Assembly: GCA_031291415.1 (NCBI GenBank)
Contig: JARLJB010000389.1
Span: 1 to 64,000 of the forward strand
DNA from: Telmatospirillum sp.
GTDB taxonomy: Bacteria; Pseudomonadota; Alphaproteobacteria; Rhodospirillales; Magnetospirillaceae
Direction of reading: 5' to 3'
Length of the DNA: 64,000 nucleotides
Shown here: positions 1 through 8,284 of the stretch, piece after piece
Position numbering within the stretch: the stretch's first letter is position 1
Layout: each line of letters starts with the position of its first letter
Translations under genes and position numbers: made by a program
Notes under the pieces: model-generated
What the model was told of the DNA's origin: nothing
Databases searched by the model: none
What the model saw: the letters and a program-made list of their open reading frames with translations, nothing else

Positions 1-25
1 AACGCCTTCGGTCTCCGTGCCGCCG

Positions 26-55
26 AACGCGGGGGGATGGCCATCCCCCCGCGTT
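26..55. repeat. Perfect 30-bp palindrome
   Basis: Two 15-bp arms (AACGCGGGGGGATGG and its exact complement) meet with no loop, so the element is a perfect palindrome centred between 40 and 41. It could be a REP-like element, a cruciform or the remains of a terminator. No T-run follows. Confidence 0.7.
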
Positions 56-168
56 CATCCTTACGGACAGACATTCTTACCAAATTTTCAAGACACGAAA
101 CGCCGGGCGGGTTTCTCCGAAACCCTGGGCTACGCTCGCATCAGCTCGCGGGCCCGAGGGTGGGCCAC

Positions 169-203
169 CCAAGTCTCGATGAGTCATTCTCATCAAGACT
201 TGG
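169..203. repeat. Inverted repeat, 15-bp arms with one mismatch
   Basis: The left arm 169-183 (CCAAGTCTcGATGAG) pairs with 189-203 around a 5-base loop, with a single mismatch (177/195). There is no flanking T-run, so it is more likely a repeat or RNA-stabilising element than an intrinsic terminator. Confidence 0.6.
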
Positions 204-255
204 TATTATCGATTCCAATTGCCACGGCTAATCACGGGAACCTCTTTGCATCAAA

Positions 256-275
256 GACGGGCCTGATGGCCCGTC
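256..275. terminator. Compact GC-rich hairpin, possible terminator for the MFS gene
   Basis: GACGGGCC (256-263) pairs perfectly with GGCCCGTC (268-275) around TGAT. It lies about 50 bases beyond the stop of the minus-strand MFS gene. No clear U-tract follows on either strand, so its termination role is inferred from position. Confidence 0.4.
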
Positions 276-327
276 CCCCGCTGACGTAAAATCGTTCCGA
301 CAGCCCCCGCCTACGATTCCAAGAGTG

Positions 328-1710
328 TCATGGCGACAGTTCCTCGAGCACCGCCCCCTTGGTTTCGATCGCGAACAAGCGTGTCACGAGACAGCCAATC
401 AGCGTGACCACAGCGAAGGTCACGAAGACGTAACGAATCCCGAAGTTTCCGACGATCGAACCGACCAACAGCGGTCCGACCGCCGATCCCGCCCTGAGCC
501 AGGCGCTGCCGAAACCGGTCCCTATCGCCCGCAGGCGGGTTGGATAGATCTCGGCCGAATAGAGATAGAGCGAGAAGGTGATGGTCTGCAGCACGGCATA
601 GACGGCGGTTCCCAGAATCAGCACCTCGGTAGCCGACGTGGCGCCGAGCCAGGCAAGCACCAGGAGCGGCAGCGTGGCGACCAGGAATGCCGATGCGTAC
701 CAACTTTTCCGACCGACTTTATCGATCAACAGGGCGCAGAAGATCGAAGCAACGACGCCGACGGCCGATGTCGTCCATCCATAGGCGAGACTGGTCTGCA
801 GGGGCAGCCCGAACATTTGGCGGTAGAGGGTCGGCAGCCAGGTGATCAAACCATTGTTGATCATATAGGCACACACCCACAGGCACCAGATCATCAGGCT
901 GCGCTTCAAATAGATGCCCTTGAACAGTTCGCGCCAGTCACTGCGGGCGATCGCCTTGGCACTGATCGGACGCACTACCGGTTCCGGCAGAACGAAGCCG
1001 CGCCGCGTCAAACCATCCTCAAGATTTTTGACGATGGCCTCGGCTTCGGAGATACGACCATGGGAGGCGAGCCAGCGCGGTGACTCCGGCATCAACCAGC
1101 GTAAAGGAATGGTCAGCACCGAGGGGATCAAGCCGACAATAAACATCGCTTTCCAACCATAGACCGGCACCAGGAAATAACCGGCCATGCCGGCGAACAT
1201 CAGACCGATCGGAAAGATCACCTCATAGAGCAGGAAGAAGCGCCCGCGATTCCGGCCTCCGATGAATTCATTGATATAGGCGCTGGCCACCGGCACCTCG
1301 GCACCGATCCCGATCCCCTGGAAGAGGCGGATCACCAACATGGAAAGGCCGCTCCAGGCGAACAGGCAGGTGGCGTCCATTGTCACAAACAGAAGGATGG
1401 TAAATTTCAGCACCGTCAGGCGACCGACTTTTTCGGCCAACCATCCAAACGAAACGGCACCGACAAGCTGTCCGAGATAACTGGCCGAGATGATCAGCCC
1501 GACCATAGCGGGCGCAAGACTCCACTCGGTCACGAGTTGCGGCATCGCGAAAGCAATTGCCAGCACCGTGTAGGCGTCAAAAAACGTCGAAATTCCAACA
1601 ATGATACGTATAGCAAGTAGTTTACGAGATATTGGAAGCCTTTCTATACGCGCTATGAGCATCGCGTTTGCCACTTGCCGTTCTTCGGCATCAATAACAC
1701 ATGCCGTCAT
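328..1710 (-). CDS. MFS transporter, metabolite:H+ symporter type
   Basis: This is a 460-residue inner-membrane carrier with the pattern of 12 hydrophobic segments expected of the major facilitator superfamily. The inter-helix motif after TM2 (GWLAEKVGRLTVL) and PESPRWLASHGR before the central loop are typical of the sugar-porter/aromatic-acid branch. The start ATG at 1710 is supported by GGGAGAAA just upstream. It lies downstream of the DapA-family gene on the same strand, separated by about 190 bp holding a strong hairpin, so coupling is partial at most. The cargo is probably an organic acid used by the neighbouring lyase and amidohydrolase; that is inferred from context only. Confidence 0.85.
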   Translation of the reverse strand: MTACVIDAEERQVANAMLIARIERLPISRKLLAIRIIVGISTFFDAYTVLAIAFAMPQLVTEWSLAPAMVGLIISASYLGQLVGAVSFGWLAEKVGRLTVLKFTILLFVTMDATCLFAWSGLSMLVIRLFQGIGIGAEVPVASAYINEFIGGRNRGRFFLLYEVIFPIGLMFAGMAGYFLVPVYGWKAMFIVGLIPSVLTIPLRWLMPESPRWLASHGRISEAEAIVKNLEDGLTRRGFVLPEPVVRPISAKAIARSDWRELFKGIYLKRSLMIWCLWVCAYMINNGLITWLPTLYRQMFGLPLQTSLAYGWTTSAVGVVASIFCALLIDKVGRKSWYASAFLVATLPLLVLAWLGATSATEVLILGTAVYAVLQTITFSLYLYSAEIYPTRLRAIGTGFGSAWLRAGSAVGPLLVGSIVGNFGIRYVFVTFAVVTLIGCLVTRLFAIETKGAVLEELSP

Positions 1711-1805
1711 AACGTCTTTCTCCCATTTATTTATTATTTCAATCCAGCAACCTCTTAACTTTTCTGATTAACACTGCTGTATTGATTTTTAGTTTGGAAT
1801 ACTGA

Positions 1806-1843
1806 GGCCTGTGACAGAGCCGCACTCCGCTCCGCCACAGGCC
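1806..1843. terminator. Two-tier stem-loop after the DapA-family gene
   Basis: GGCCTGTG (1806-1813) pairs with CACAGGCC (1836-1843). Inside it, GAGC (1817-1820) pairs with GCTC (1829-1832), with symmetric 3-base internal loops. It lies about 60 bp past the DapA-family stop on the minus strand. A T-rich stretch exists only on the distal side, so it may attenuate transcription or stabilise mRNA between lyase and transporter. Confidence 0.5.
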
Positions 1844-1900
1844 CGTTACCCCTCACGCCTTATCTGTCTCCCCAGCCATGGGCACGAGGGCGTGCTTCAA

Positions 1901-2836
1901 TTAAGCGACGCGACCAAGGCCTGCGGCGCGCATCGCGTCGGTGATTTCGACTTCGGCGCCGGGCTCCAAAGGCATTAGCGGCGAACGGACAGTTGCATGC
2001 TCGAGGATACCGCGTGCGACGAGGGCGTGCTTGAGCGCAACGGTGCCTTCCATATGCGAGCCGCGGTGATAGACGGCCTTGGTGACGGGAAGCAAACGGT
2101 CGTGGATGGCCCGAACGGCCTTGTAATCCTTGGCCTTGCCCGCCTTGAGCATTTCGATGAGCGGTTCGGGAGCGATATTGCCATAGCCGACAAGAAGGCC
2201 GTCAACGTCGAACATCGTGGCCATGAGATATTCATCATGGCAGCTGAGAATCTGCAGATCCGGGCGTTCCCGGCGAATGACAGGAATCTCGGTATCCCAG
2301 CGACGCATGTTACGGACGCCATTCTTCATGGCAAACACACCCGGTTGCGCGCTGATGTCGAGCATGGTCTCGAGGCTGTACGTACATTTTGTCACGTCAG
2401 GATACTGGAAGAGGATGAGTGGCAGTCCGCTTTCCTCATAAACCTGACGATACTTGTCTTGCGGAGCGCCTTTCTGGTAGCCGAACCGCAGCCAACCATG
2501 CGACGGATACAGAAGACCGGCCGATGCACCGGCCTTGAGCGCCCGCTTCGCTTCCGCCGCTGCAACGGCGGTCCCCTCAAGGGTGATACCGGCGATGATC
2601 GGGATAGCCCCCTTCACCGACTCGACGAACGCCTCGATCACCTTCGTCTGTTCGTCACGCTCAAGGAATGTGCCCTCACCGGCGTGACCGAGAACCGTGA
2701 GGCTCTTGATGCCGTCAATACTGGCAAGCCATGAACCAAGCCTTTTGATAGCGGCGTAGTCGACGGAACCGTCGCGGTTGAACGGTGTAACGGGTGCCGG
2801 ATTCACACCCCTGAGATCGATATCGATGTTCTTCAT
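1901..2836 (-). CDS. DapA/DHDPS-family lyase (aldolase or dehydratase), substrate unknown
   Basis: This is a 311-residue (beta/alpha)8 class I lyase of the dihydrodipicolinate synthase/N-acetylneuraminate lyase family. The Schiff-base lysine is probably K171 (AMKNGVRN) and the general-base tyrosine Y145 (LFQYPD). The usual GTTGE loop is replaced by GHAGEG near residues 50-55, which argues against DapA itself and for a catabolic 2-oxo-acid aldolase or dehydratase. The start at 2836 is chosen because AAGGAAAG precedes it; an upstream extension would lack this signal. The promoter carries the TTTCG-N5-CGAAA operator shared with the porin and amidohydrolase genes, so it is probably controlled by the IclR protein at 5236. 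Confidence 0.82.
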   Translation of the reverse strand: MKNIDIDLRGVNPAPVTPFNRDGSVDYAAIKRLGSWLASIDGIKSLTVLGHAGEGTFLERDEQTKVIEAFVESVKGAIPIIAGITLEGTAVAAAEAKRALKAGASAGLLYPSHGWLRFGYQKGAPQDKYRQVYEESGLPLILFQYPDVTKCTYSLETMLDISAQPGVFAMKNGVRNMRRWDTEIPVIRRERPDLQILSCHDEYLMATMFDVDGLLVGYGNIAPEPLIEMLKAGKAKDYKAVRAIHDRLLPVTKAVYHRGSHMEGTVALKHALVARGILEHATVRSPLMPLEPGAEVEITDAMRAAGLGRVA

Positions 2837-2890
2837 GAGACTTTCCTTACGCCTGAAACAACCCACGAGCACCCCAGCGGGTTTGCGATT

Positions 2891-2905
2891 TTTCGGATAA
2901 CGAAA
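2891..2905. promoter_or_regulatory. Candidate IclR operator upstream of the DapA-family gene
   Basis: TTTCG-GATAA-CGAAA is a perfect inverted repeat with a 5-base spacer, about 55 bp upstream of the lyase start. The same arms and spacer length recur at 3266-3284 and 7208-7228, next to genes grouped around one IclR regulator. Confidence 0.65.
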
Positions 2906-3265
2906 TATTTTTCGCGTAAAAACGACGATAGTCCCAGCCCAATCCGCAAGTCAATACCAACTTGCTCGAATCCAACTTGGCACTAATCGAAAGTGGCGAC
3001 AAACTGGGGTATTTCACGGAAATGGCCTGAATTCCGGCATGGAATTTTCGTGACTGCCACGACGAAACCTATTGAAACTCACCCATGCGCGACTTTTGGA
3101 GATGGCTTGGCGACCATTGGATTCCCAAACACTCAACGCGGACGAACCGCACCGACTGGTCACCCTGGACGGAATTAGTCTTTAGAATCATCAACTAAAT
3201 GACATTTAGTCATTTTTTTTGACGAAAGTGATCGTTCCCTGTAGCCTGACCTTTTATGCGAATAT

Positions 3266-3284
3266 TTTTTCGCTATACGAAAAA
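3266..3284. promoter_or_regulatory. Candidate IclR operator upstream of the porin gene
   Basis: TTTTTCG-CTATA-CGAAAAA has perfect 7-bp arms and a 5-base spacer, and lies about 60 bp upstream of the porin ATG. It shares the TTTCG-N5-CGAAA core with the two other sites in this gene group. Confidence 0.68.
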
Positions 3285-3344
3285 CCAGAATGCGCCTCGA
3301 TGGACGCCAGTCCCGCAGGCGGCACAAACAACCGGAGGAAAAGA

Positions 3345-4883
3345 ATGGAAGCGTTCAGGCAATTCGGCGAAAGTCCAATTCCTGCAGCATTGCTGATGGG
3401 CATGATGCTGCTCGCCGCGTCGGAAACGGCCGCCCATGCGGCGGATTCGGCTGGAGCGATCTCAGAATCGCCTCTTCAAAAGGCGATGATCGATATTCTC
3501 GACGGTGCCCGACCGGGGGAACTTTCTGCCGGCGGGATCACGGTCTATGGCGTCGTCGATGTGGACCTTTCCTATCAATCCCATGGCGCACCGCCGAGCC
3601 CTTACATGAATGGACAGTATTTGGTCGGAAAAAATAGTGGAAAGTCGCGATTTGATTTTTCGAACAACGCTTTGGGACAGTCCATCATCGGCATAAAGAC
3701 AGAACAGCCGCTGCAGGATTTATTCGGTATCAAAGAACTGGAAGGCTGGTCTCTGATTGGTGACGTGGCATCCGGATTCGATCCCGCATTTGCATCCATC
3801 CAGGATGCCTGCAAGTCGCTCATCCGTGCGAACGGCACAGGCAATGTCCCGGGCACCAAGGCCAATGCCGACAGCAGCCGTTGTGGCCAGTTCTTTAACG
3901 GCGAAGCCTGGGGCGGACTGAAAAGCGCCACGTTCGGCGAATTACGCTTCGGACGCCAAAACAGTCTGATGTTCGATGATTTTGCCGTCTACGACCCCCA
4001 GAAGCTGTCCTATGCGAATTCCCTGTTCGGGCTTTCCGGGACCTACGCAGGCGGTTTTGGAGATACCGAGGACAAACACTGGAACAACTCGCTGAAATAT
4101 AAGATCGGAGTTGGCCCGGGAAGGATCGCGGCCCAGTATCGATTCGAAGGGGCTGGCCAGGGCGGGACGGCCTACGCGTTCGACGCTGGATTGACCGGTT
4201 GGGGACCATTGAACGGCTTTTCGATAGACGCCGTTTGGGGACAATTCAAGGATGGAATCGCGGTTTCATCTTTGACGAACTCAGCAACCAAAGCGAATGG
4301 CAGCTGCCAGTATTTTGGCGTTACGCTGTCGAACTGCACCAGCCTCGATATACTGAACGCCACCGTCTCCGACAATACCGCCTGGGCAGTCATGACGAAG
4401 TACAACCTGGCATCAATTGGCGCCCCGACGACGACTGTCATGGGTGGCTACGAATCCATTACCTATTCCAACCCGTCGGACAAGCTTGCTGCCGGGTATA
4501 AGACGATCGGCGACTATAACCTCAATTTCACAAGTACGACCTTCAGCACCTACACGACCGACAAACGCGTGAATGTTTTCTGGGCCGGCGCCCGATGGGA
4601 TATCACGCCGAAACTTACGGCCGCCGGTGCCTGGTACTATTTCGATCAGAACAGTTACGTTCGGGCCGGCGCAGCCTGCACCAATCCTGGTTCGGGAACC
4701 GCCACACAGTCTCAGTGCAAGGGCGATATGAATTGGCTCTCTGCAACATTGGACTATCAGGTAACCAAACGCTTGGACGTTTACACCGGAGTCTCCCACA
4801 ACATCGAGACCGGCGGCCTGACGAATGGTTACACCCATACGTCGACCACCGGAGTCACCACCGGAGCTCGTTTCCGGTTCTAA
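3345..4883 (+). CDS. Gram-negative general porin
   Basis: This is a 512-residue outer-membrane beta-barrel protein that would let small solutes diffuse into the periplasm. The start ATG at 3345 follows a strong GGAGGAAAAG. The first 32 or so residues form a signal peptide with likely cleavage after AHA. The mature part opens with GGITVYGVVDVDLSYQ, typical of trimeric porins, and contains FGELRFGRQNSLM before the constriction-loop region. The chain ends in GARFRF with the terminal phenylalanine needed for barrel assembly. It lies between the lyase and the IclR gene and has a copy of the shared operator, so it probably serves uptake of the same substrate. Confidence 0.88.
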   Translation: MEAFRQFGESPIPAALLMGMMLLAASETAAHAADSAGAISESPLQKAMIDILDGARPGELSAGGITVYGVVDVDLSYQSHGAPPSPYMNGQYLVGKNSGKSRFDFSNNALGQSIIGIKTEQPLQDLFGIKELEGWSLIGDVASGFDPAFASIQDACKSLIRANGTGNVPGTKANADSSRCGQFFNGEAWGGLKSATFGELRFGRQNSLMFDDFAVYDPQKLSYANSLFGLSGTYAGGFGDTEDKHWNNSLKYKIGVGPGRIAAQYRFEGAGQGGTAYAFDAGLTGWGPLNGFSIDAVWGQFKDGIAVSSLTNSATKANGSCQYFGVTLSNCTSLDILNATVSDNTAWAVMTKYNLASIGAPTTTVMGGYESITYSNPSDKLAAGYKTIGDYNLNFTSTTFSTYTTDKRVNVFWAGARWDITPKLTAAGAWYYFDQNSYVRAGAACTNPGSGTATQSQCKGDMNWLSATLDYQVTKRLDVYTGVSHNIETGGLTNGYTHTSTTGVTTGARFRF

Positions 4884-5235
4884 AAGAAATATCGATGCAA
4901 AACTGGTGCGTGGGCCGCGCTTCGAGACACGGCCCACGCCGGATAACCGTGTTCTGAGACACTGCCTGTTTTCACGAAAAAGCCTGACCTTCGCGGCGGT
5001 TGCCGTGATCGGCAGTATCGTGAGAGAGTTGTTCGCTGGCCAAACCAAGGATAGCGTGTTCGGCTTGGTGTCCCCACACCGACGCAGCAGGGATTTTTCC
5101 GGGTGCCGCAGCTTCCAGCTGCGTGAACGCCGAAACGAATTGGCTGAAAGCCTGAGCCTGAGGTTGCTTTCGGCCGGGGTACCAGGTGTTTTTCGCGGTC
5201 GGGTTGGTTGACCCCGTACCGTCTAAGGAGGAAGA
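4884..5235. other. Intergenic region between porin and IclR gene
   Basis: A 350-bp stretch with no supported gene. It begins with the porin hairpin (4908-4939) and ends with the perfect ribosome binding site AAGGAGG (5225-5231) of the IclR gene. No copy of the TTTCG-N5-CGAAA operator was found here, so autoregulation of the IclR gene through that motif is not supported. Confidence 0.55.
4908..4939 (+). terminator. Stem-loop after the porin gene
   Basis: GCGTGGGCC (4908-4916) pairs perfectly with GGCCCACGC (4931-4939) around a 14-base loop, starting 25 bp after the porin stop. There is no T-run, so it could be a Rho-assisted end or an RNA-stabilising hairpin. Confidence 0.5.
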
Positions 5236-6075
5236 GTGTCTGAAACAGAAGATGCGGCGCGCGAACCCCGCCAATCATCAAATCAGAAAAATCTGATCAT
5301 GTCGTTGGGCAAGGGGTTACGGGTATTGGAGGCATTTACCGCCGATTGCCCAGAGCAAACCCAAACCGACATTGCACGTCGTACCGAGCTCGATAACGCA
5401 ACAGTATTTCGTATTCTGAACACGCTCGTCGACCTTGGATATGTCCGCAAGGTCGAGAATTCTCGACATTACCGGCTGACGATGAAGCCGCTTGACCTGG
5501 GTTTCAATGCGATTGCCCGGATGGATTTGCGCAGCCTGGCTCAACCGGAGTTGCGCGAACTGGTCGGGTCCGTCCGCGAGGCGGCAAGTCTCGGTATTCT
5601 AGACGGAATGGATGTCGTCTTCATCGATCGCGTGCAAGTGCCGGGAATCCAACTGACCGTCGACATTCATATTGGAAGCCGGATTCCGGCCAGTTGTACC
5701 GCTATTGGACAAGCCATACTGGCATTCCGCCCGGAACACGAAATACGTCATGTTCTCGCGGAATACGACCGGACAAAAAATAATCAACCGGCGACCATGA
5801 CACTGGAACAAATCCGCCAGCGACTCGCTGATGTGCATTCTTGCGGGTATGCTTTGGCCGATTCTTCTTTTATTGCCGGATTGCGGGTACTCGCGGCCCC
5901 CATTTTGGGACCGGATGGTTTTGCCACCGCCTCGCTTAGCGTTGCGGCTCCAGCCATCCGCATGCCGCTTCCCGAATTCATGGCCATTACCGTAGACCCT
6001 TTGTTACAGGCGACCGCGCGCATCAACAAAGGTCTGTTGGCGGCACGACGAATCGTCAGTCGCAGGACCCCTTGA
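5236..6075 (+). CDS. IclR-family transcriptional regulator
   Basis: The 279-residue protein has an N-terminal winged helix (about 20-85; TQTDIARRTELDNATVFRILNTLVDLGYV) and a C-terminal IclR effector domain (about 100-265; VFIDRVQ, GSRIPASCTAIGQAILAF). It starts with GTG at 5236, set by a perfect AAGGAGG seven bases upstream. It lies between the porin and the convergent amidohydrolase, and three inverted repeats TTTCG-N5-CGAAA sit at the promoters of the lyase, porin and amidohydrolase. It is therefore the likely shared regulator, sensing the pathway substrate. Repressor or activator action cannot be read from sequence. Confidence 0.88.
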   Translation: MSETEDAAREPRQSSNQKNLIMSLGKGLRVLEAFTADCPEQTQTDIARRTELDNATVFRILNTLVDLGYVRKVENSRHYRLTMKPLDLGFNAIARMDLRSLAQPELRELVGSVREAASLGILDGMDVVFIDRVQVPGIQLTVDIHIGSRIPASCTAIGQAILAFRPEHEIRHVLAEYDRTKNNQPATMTLEQIRQRLADVHSCGYALADSSFIAGLRVLAAPILGPDGFATASLSVAAPAIRMPLPEFMAITVDPLLQATARINKGLLAARRIVSRRTP

Positions 6076-6108
6076 ATCCGGCCCCCACACGCCTCCCAAT
6101 TCCCCTGG

Positions 6109-7170
6109 TTATGGAGTCTTTGGCCGGGCACCGACGACGGCCGGCATATCCGGACCGCGCGACGCCAGGATATGGGATGCGTTCTCACAATAGATTTTCG
6201 CACGCTCGACCTCCGACAAAGGCAAGGAATCGATTGCGGCAATCGTTTCCCGTATGACGAGCGCCCCCTGTTCCTTATCGAACGGACAGTCGGTGCCGAA
6301 CAAGACATGCTCGGAGCCGAAGAAATCTAAACCACAGCGGATGGCCGAACGCGATCCGAGCACCGCGGTGTCCGCGTAGAATTGCCGGAAATAGTCGATC
6401 GGACGCTTACCCATGCGCTTGAGAATCGCACCATAGTCCTCGTCGGCCGTTCGGCTCCCCAACTCGTCCCAGCCATGTCCGACGCGGCCTTCGAAGAAGG
6501 GAACCATGGCGCCACAGTGGTGGGTGACAACCCTCAGATTAGGCAACCGCTCGAACATCCCCGAGAAAACGATCCTCGCCATCGCGGCACTGGTCTCGTA
6601 AGGCCAGCCAAAAGTCCACCAGATTTCGTATTTGGACTTTTCTTCGCTCAGATAGTCCGAAAATGCCGGCTGACGCGCCGGATGAAGCCAAATCGGTTTG
6701 TCGTGGTGGAGGCTGATGCTGTCGAACAATGGCGAGAAAGATGGATCATCGAGCGGTTTCCCGAGAACGTTGGTAAACAGTTGGACGCCGGCCGCCCCCA
6801 TGGCGAAAGCCCGCTCTGTTTCGGCCAGTGCGGCCTCGACATTGTTCATCGGCAACGCCGCGACCCACGCGACGAAATGCTCAGGATACTTTTGAACGAG
6901 TTCGGCCAAGCCGTCATTGGCGACCCGGGCCAGAAGCGGTGTTTGTTCGGACGAGGCGAGGCTTTCGATCGGTGGCATCGACAGGGTGAGGACCTGACGA
7001 TAATCAGGGTACTCATCCATCACGGCGAATCGAGCCTTCAGATCATGCAGGGTGTCGATGGAAAACCAGCGCTTCAAGGCGGCTCTGTCATCGACCACGT
7101 CGCTCAGAAGCGCAAAATATCGTGGTGGAAAAATATGGGTGAAGATATCGACCTTCATGGCGCAGTCCAT
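6109..7170 (-). CDS. Amidohydrolase-2 (ACMSD-like) family decarboxylase or hydrolase
   Basis: The roughly 350-residue protein is a TIM-barrel metal enzyme of the family that holds aminocarboxymuconate-semialdehyde decarboxylase, 4-oxalomesaconate hydratase and gamma-resorcylate decarboxylase. Visible motifs are the N-terminal DIFTHIFP, the barrel His in IWLHPARQ, VTHHCGAM after strand 6, and the catalytic Asp in FGTDCPFD. The usual N-terminal HxH metal pair is reduced to FxH, as in some hydratase and decarboxylase members. The start at 7170 has GAGG 11-14 bases upstream; an internal ATG at 7158 is possible. Its promoter carries the best copy of the shared IclR operator. The exact reaction is unknown. 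Confidence 0.8.
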   Translation of the reverse strand: MDCAMKVDIFTHIFPPRYFALLSDVVDDRAALKRWFSIDTLHDLKARFAVMDEYPDYRQVLTLSMPPIESLASSEQTPLLARVANDGLAELVQKYPEHFVAWVAALPMNNVEAALAETERAFAMGAAGVQLFTNVLGKPLDDPSFSPLFDSISLHHDKPIWLHPARQPAFSDYLSEEKSKYEIWWTFGWPYETSAAMARIVFSGMFERLPNLRVVTHHCGAMVPFFEGRVGHGWDELGSRTADEDYGAILKRMGKRPIDYFRQFYADTAVLGSRSAIRCGLDFFGSEHVLFGTDCPFDKEQGALVIRETIAAIDSLPLSEVERAKIYCENASHILASRGPDMPAVVGARPKTP

Positions 7171-7207
7171 TGTCGTGATGCCTCGAAACCCGCCATGAAA
7201 CCCGGCG

Positions 7208-7228
7208 ATATTTCGGATTGCGAAATAT
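7208..7228. promoter_or_regulatory. Candidate IclR operator upstream of the amidohydrolase gene
   Basis: ATATTTCG-GATTG-CGAAATAT is a perfect inverted repeat with 8-bp arms and a 5-base spacer, about 40 bp upstream of the amidohydrolase start. It is the longest of the three copies of this motif. Confidence 0.7.
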
Positions 7229-7356
7229 TATTTGAAATAAGAGTTTCGCATCAGGACGCCAAGACTGTCAATGGACAGGTCCGGAATTGTGACCGCGTGA
7301 CAGGCAGGCCCATAGACCCGGATGTGAAGCATCCGAGTCTATTCAACAGATTATGA

Positions 7357-7389
7357 CAGCTCTCGATGAGAACGATTCATCGAGAGCTG
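7357..7389 (-). terminator. Perfect 13-bp stem-loop after mosA
   Basis: CAGCTCTCGATGA (7357-7369) pairs perfectly with 7377-7389 around a 7-base loop. It lies 50 bp beyond the mosA stop and probably ends the mosBA transcript, although the U-tract is weak. Confidence 0.6.
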
Positions 7390-7438
7390 GTTGGCGCGCC
7401 CGCGAGCTTATGCGAGCGCCCTTCCCCGATGTCTGCGC

Positions 7439-8272
7439 TCAGGCCGGACGAGCACCGGTGTGGATGATCGTCCCGACATGATCGCCGCGCAGGGCCGCGG
7501 TAAGCCGGCCCGGCACGAGTCCGTTCACGACCTGCACGCGTTCGATGTGGCGCGCGGTTGCCATGACCTCGGCAAGCGCGCGATCGAGCGGCAGTGTGCC
7601 CTGGAACGCCGCGAGGTCGGCGGCGGTCGTCTCGCGGAGCAACTGCGCTTTCTCTCCGCCGGGGCCTTTGGGATCGGCGGTGTACACACCGTCCACGTCC
7701 TCGACGATCGTCAGGCCGGCCGCCCCAAGCGCATCAGCGAGCAAAAAGGCGCCCGTGTCAGCCCGGTGATGCGGAATGCGCGAGCTTGGGAACTCGTGGT
7801 GGTGGTAGGGCGGAAAGGCGCTTCCCACGACCGCGCGAGCTGCGGCAAGGTGAATCGCAAGCTGGTTCGCGATGGTCGGATGCTCGATGTAGGAGACACC
7901 CTCCGGCGCGAGCAGCGACGCGAGGATATGACCGTTCTGGCCGGCCTCACTCGCCGCGAGCGTGGCCAGCGACCCAACCGGCAAACCGAGATCGAGGCCG
8001 ACGCCATAAACATGACGGGCGCGGATGCCGGCTCCGGTCAGGATAAGCAGACGGTGCTCGGGCAGAAGCTTCCGCAGCTCATCGACGATCGGCAGGATCG
8101 CATCCCGGCCGCGATCCATGATGGAGCGGCCGCCGATCTTCACGACCTGCAGCCAGGGGAGAAGCCGGATCGGCCGCCCGCCGGCGACGGGACGGGTGAG
8201 TTCGCCGTCGAGAAGGGTCTGACGCGCGAGCGGCGAAGCGACGTGCTTGATGCTGTTGGTGGATTCGGGCAT
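7439..8272 (-). CDS. mosA: Molybdenum storage protein subunit alpha
   Basis: The 277-residue subunit belongs to the amino acid kinase/UMP kinase fold that forms the alpha3beta3 molybdenum storage cage. In Azotobacter vinelandii this cage uses ATP to pack polyoxomolybdate clusters. From memory, length and sequence match A. vinelandii MosA very closely, including [48 protein letters not shown] and the C-terminal [14 protein letters not shown]. The histidine run PPYHHHEF is the region lining the cluster-binding sites. The gene starts 12 bp after mosB, so the two form an operon. The role implies high molybdenum demand, for example Mo-nitrogenase, although no nif gene lies in this window. Confidence 0.95.
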   Translation of the reverse strand: MPESTNSIKHVASPLARQTLLDGELTRPVAGGRPIRLLPWLQVVKIGGRSIMDRGRDAILPIVDELRKLLPEHRLLILTGAGIRARHVYGVGLDLGLPVGSLATLAASEAGQNGHILASLLAPEGVSYIEHPTIANQLAIHLAAARAVVGSAFPPYHHHEFPSSRIPHHRADTGAFLLADALGAAGLTIVEDVDGVYTADPKGPGGEKAQLLRETTAADLAAFQGTLPLDRALAEVMATARHIERVQVVNGLVPGRLTAALRGDHVGTIIHTGARPA

Positions 8273-8284
8273 GGCAGTGGTCCT

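Larger units (their letters stand above)
1..327. other. Non-coding, hairpin-rich intergenic stretch at window start
   Basis: No convincing gene is seen here. Short open frames lack ribosome binding sites and read through dyad symmetries. The stretch holds several separate inverted repeats (26-55, 169-203, 256-275), which suggests repeat elements or overlapping transcription-termination signals rather than protein coding. Whatever gene lies to the left is outside the window. Confidence 0.6.
2837..3344. promoter_or_regulatory. Divergent promoter region between lyase and porin genes
   Basis: About 500 bp without a credible gene separate the minus-strand lyase from the plus-strand porin. It contains two copies of a candidate IclR operator (2891-2905 and 3266-3284) and a short palindrome CTAAATG-A-CATTTAG at 3195-3209 followed by a T-run. 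Each divergent transcript therefore seems to have its own operator near its start. Confidence 0.6.

Noticed and set aside
3002-3013. String AACTGGGGTATT shared with 50890-50901, considered as a dispersed element
   Set aside because: The match is only about 12 bp with poor flanking similarity, so chance cannot be excluded.
2993-3178. Short plus-strand open frame in the lyase-porin gap
   Set aside because: No ribosome binding site and no recognisable motif; it lies in a divergent promoter region.
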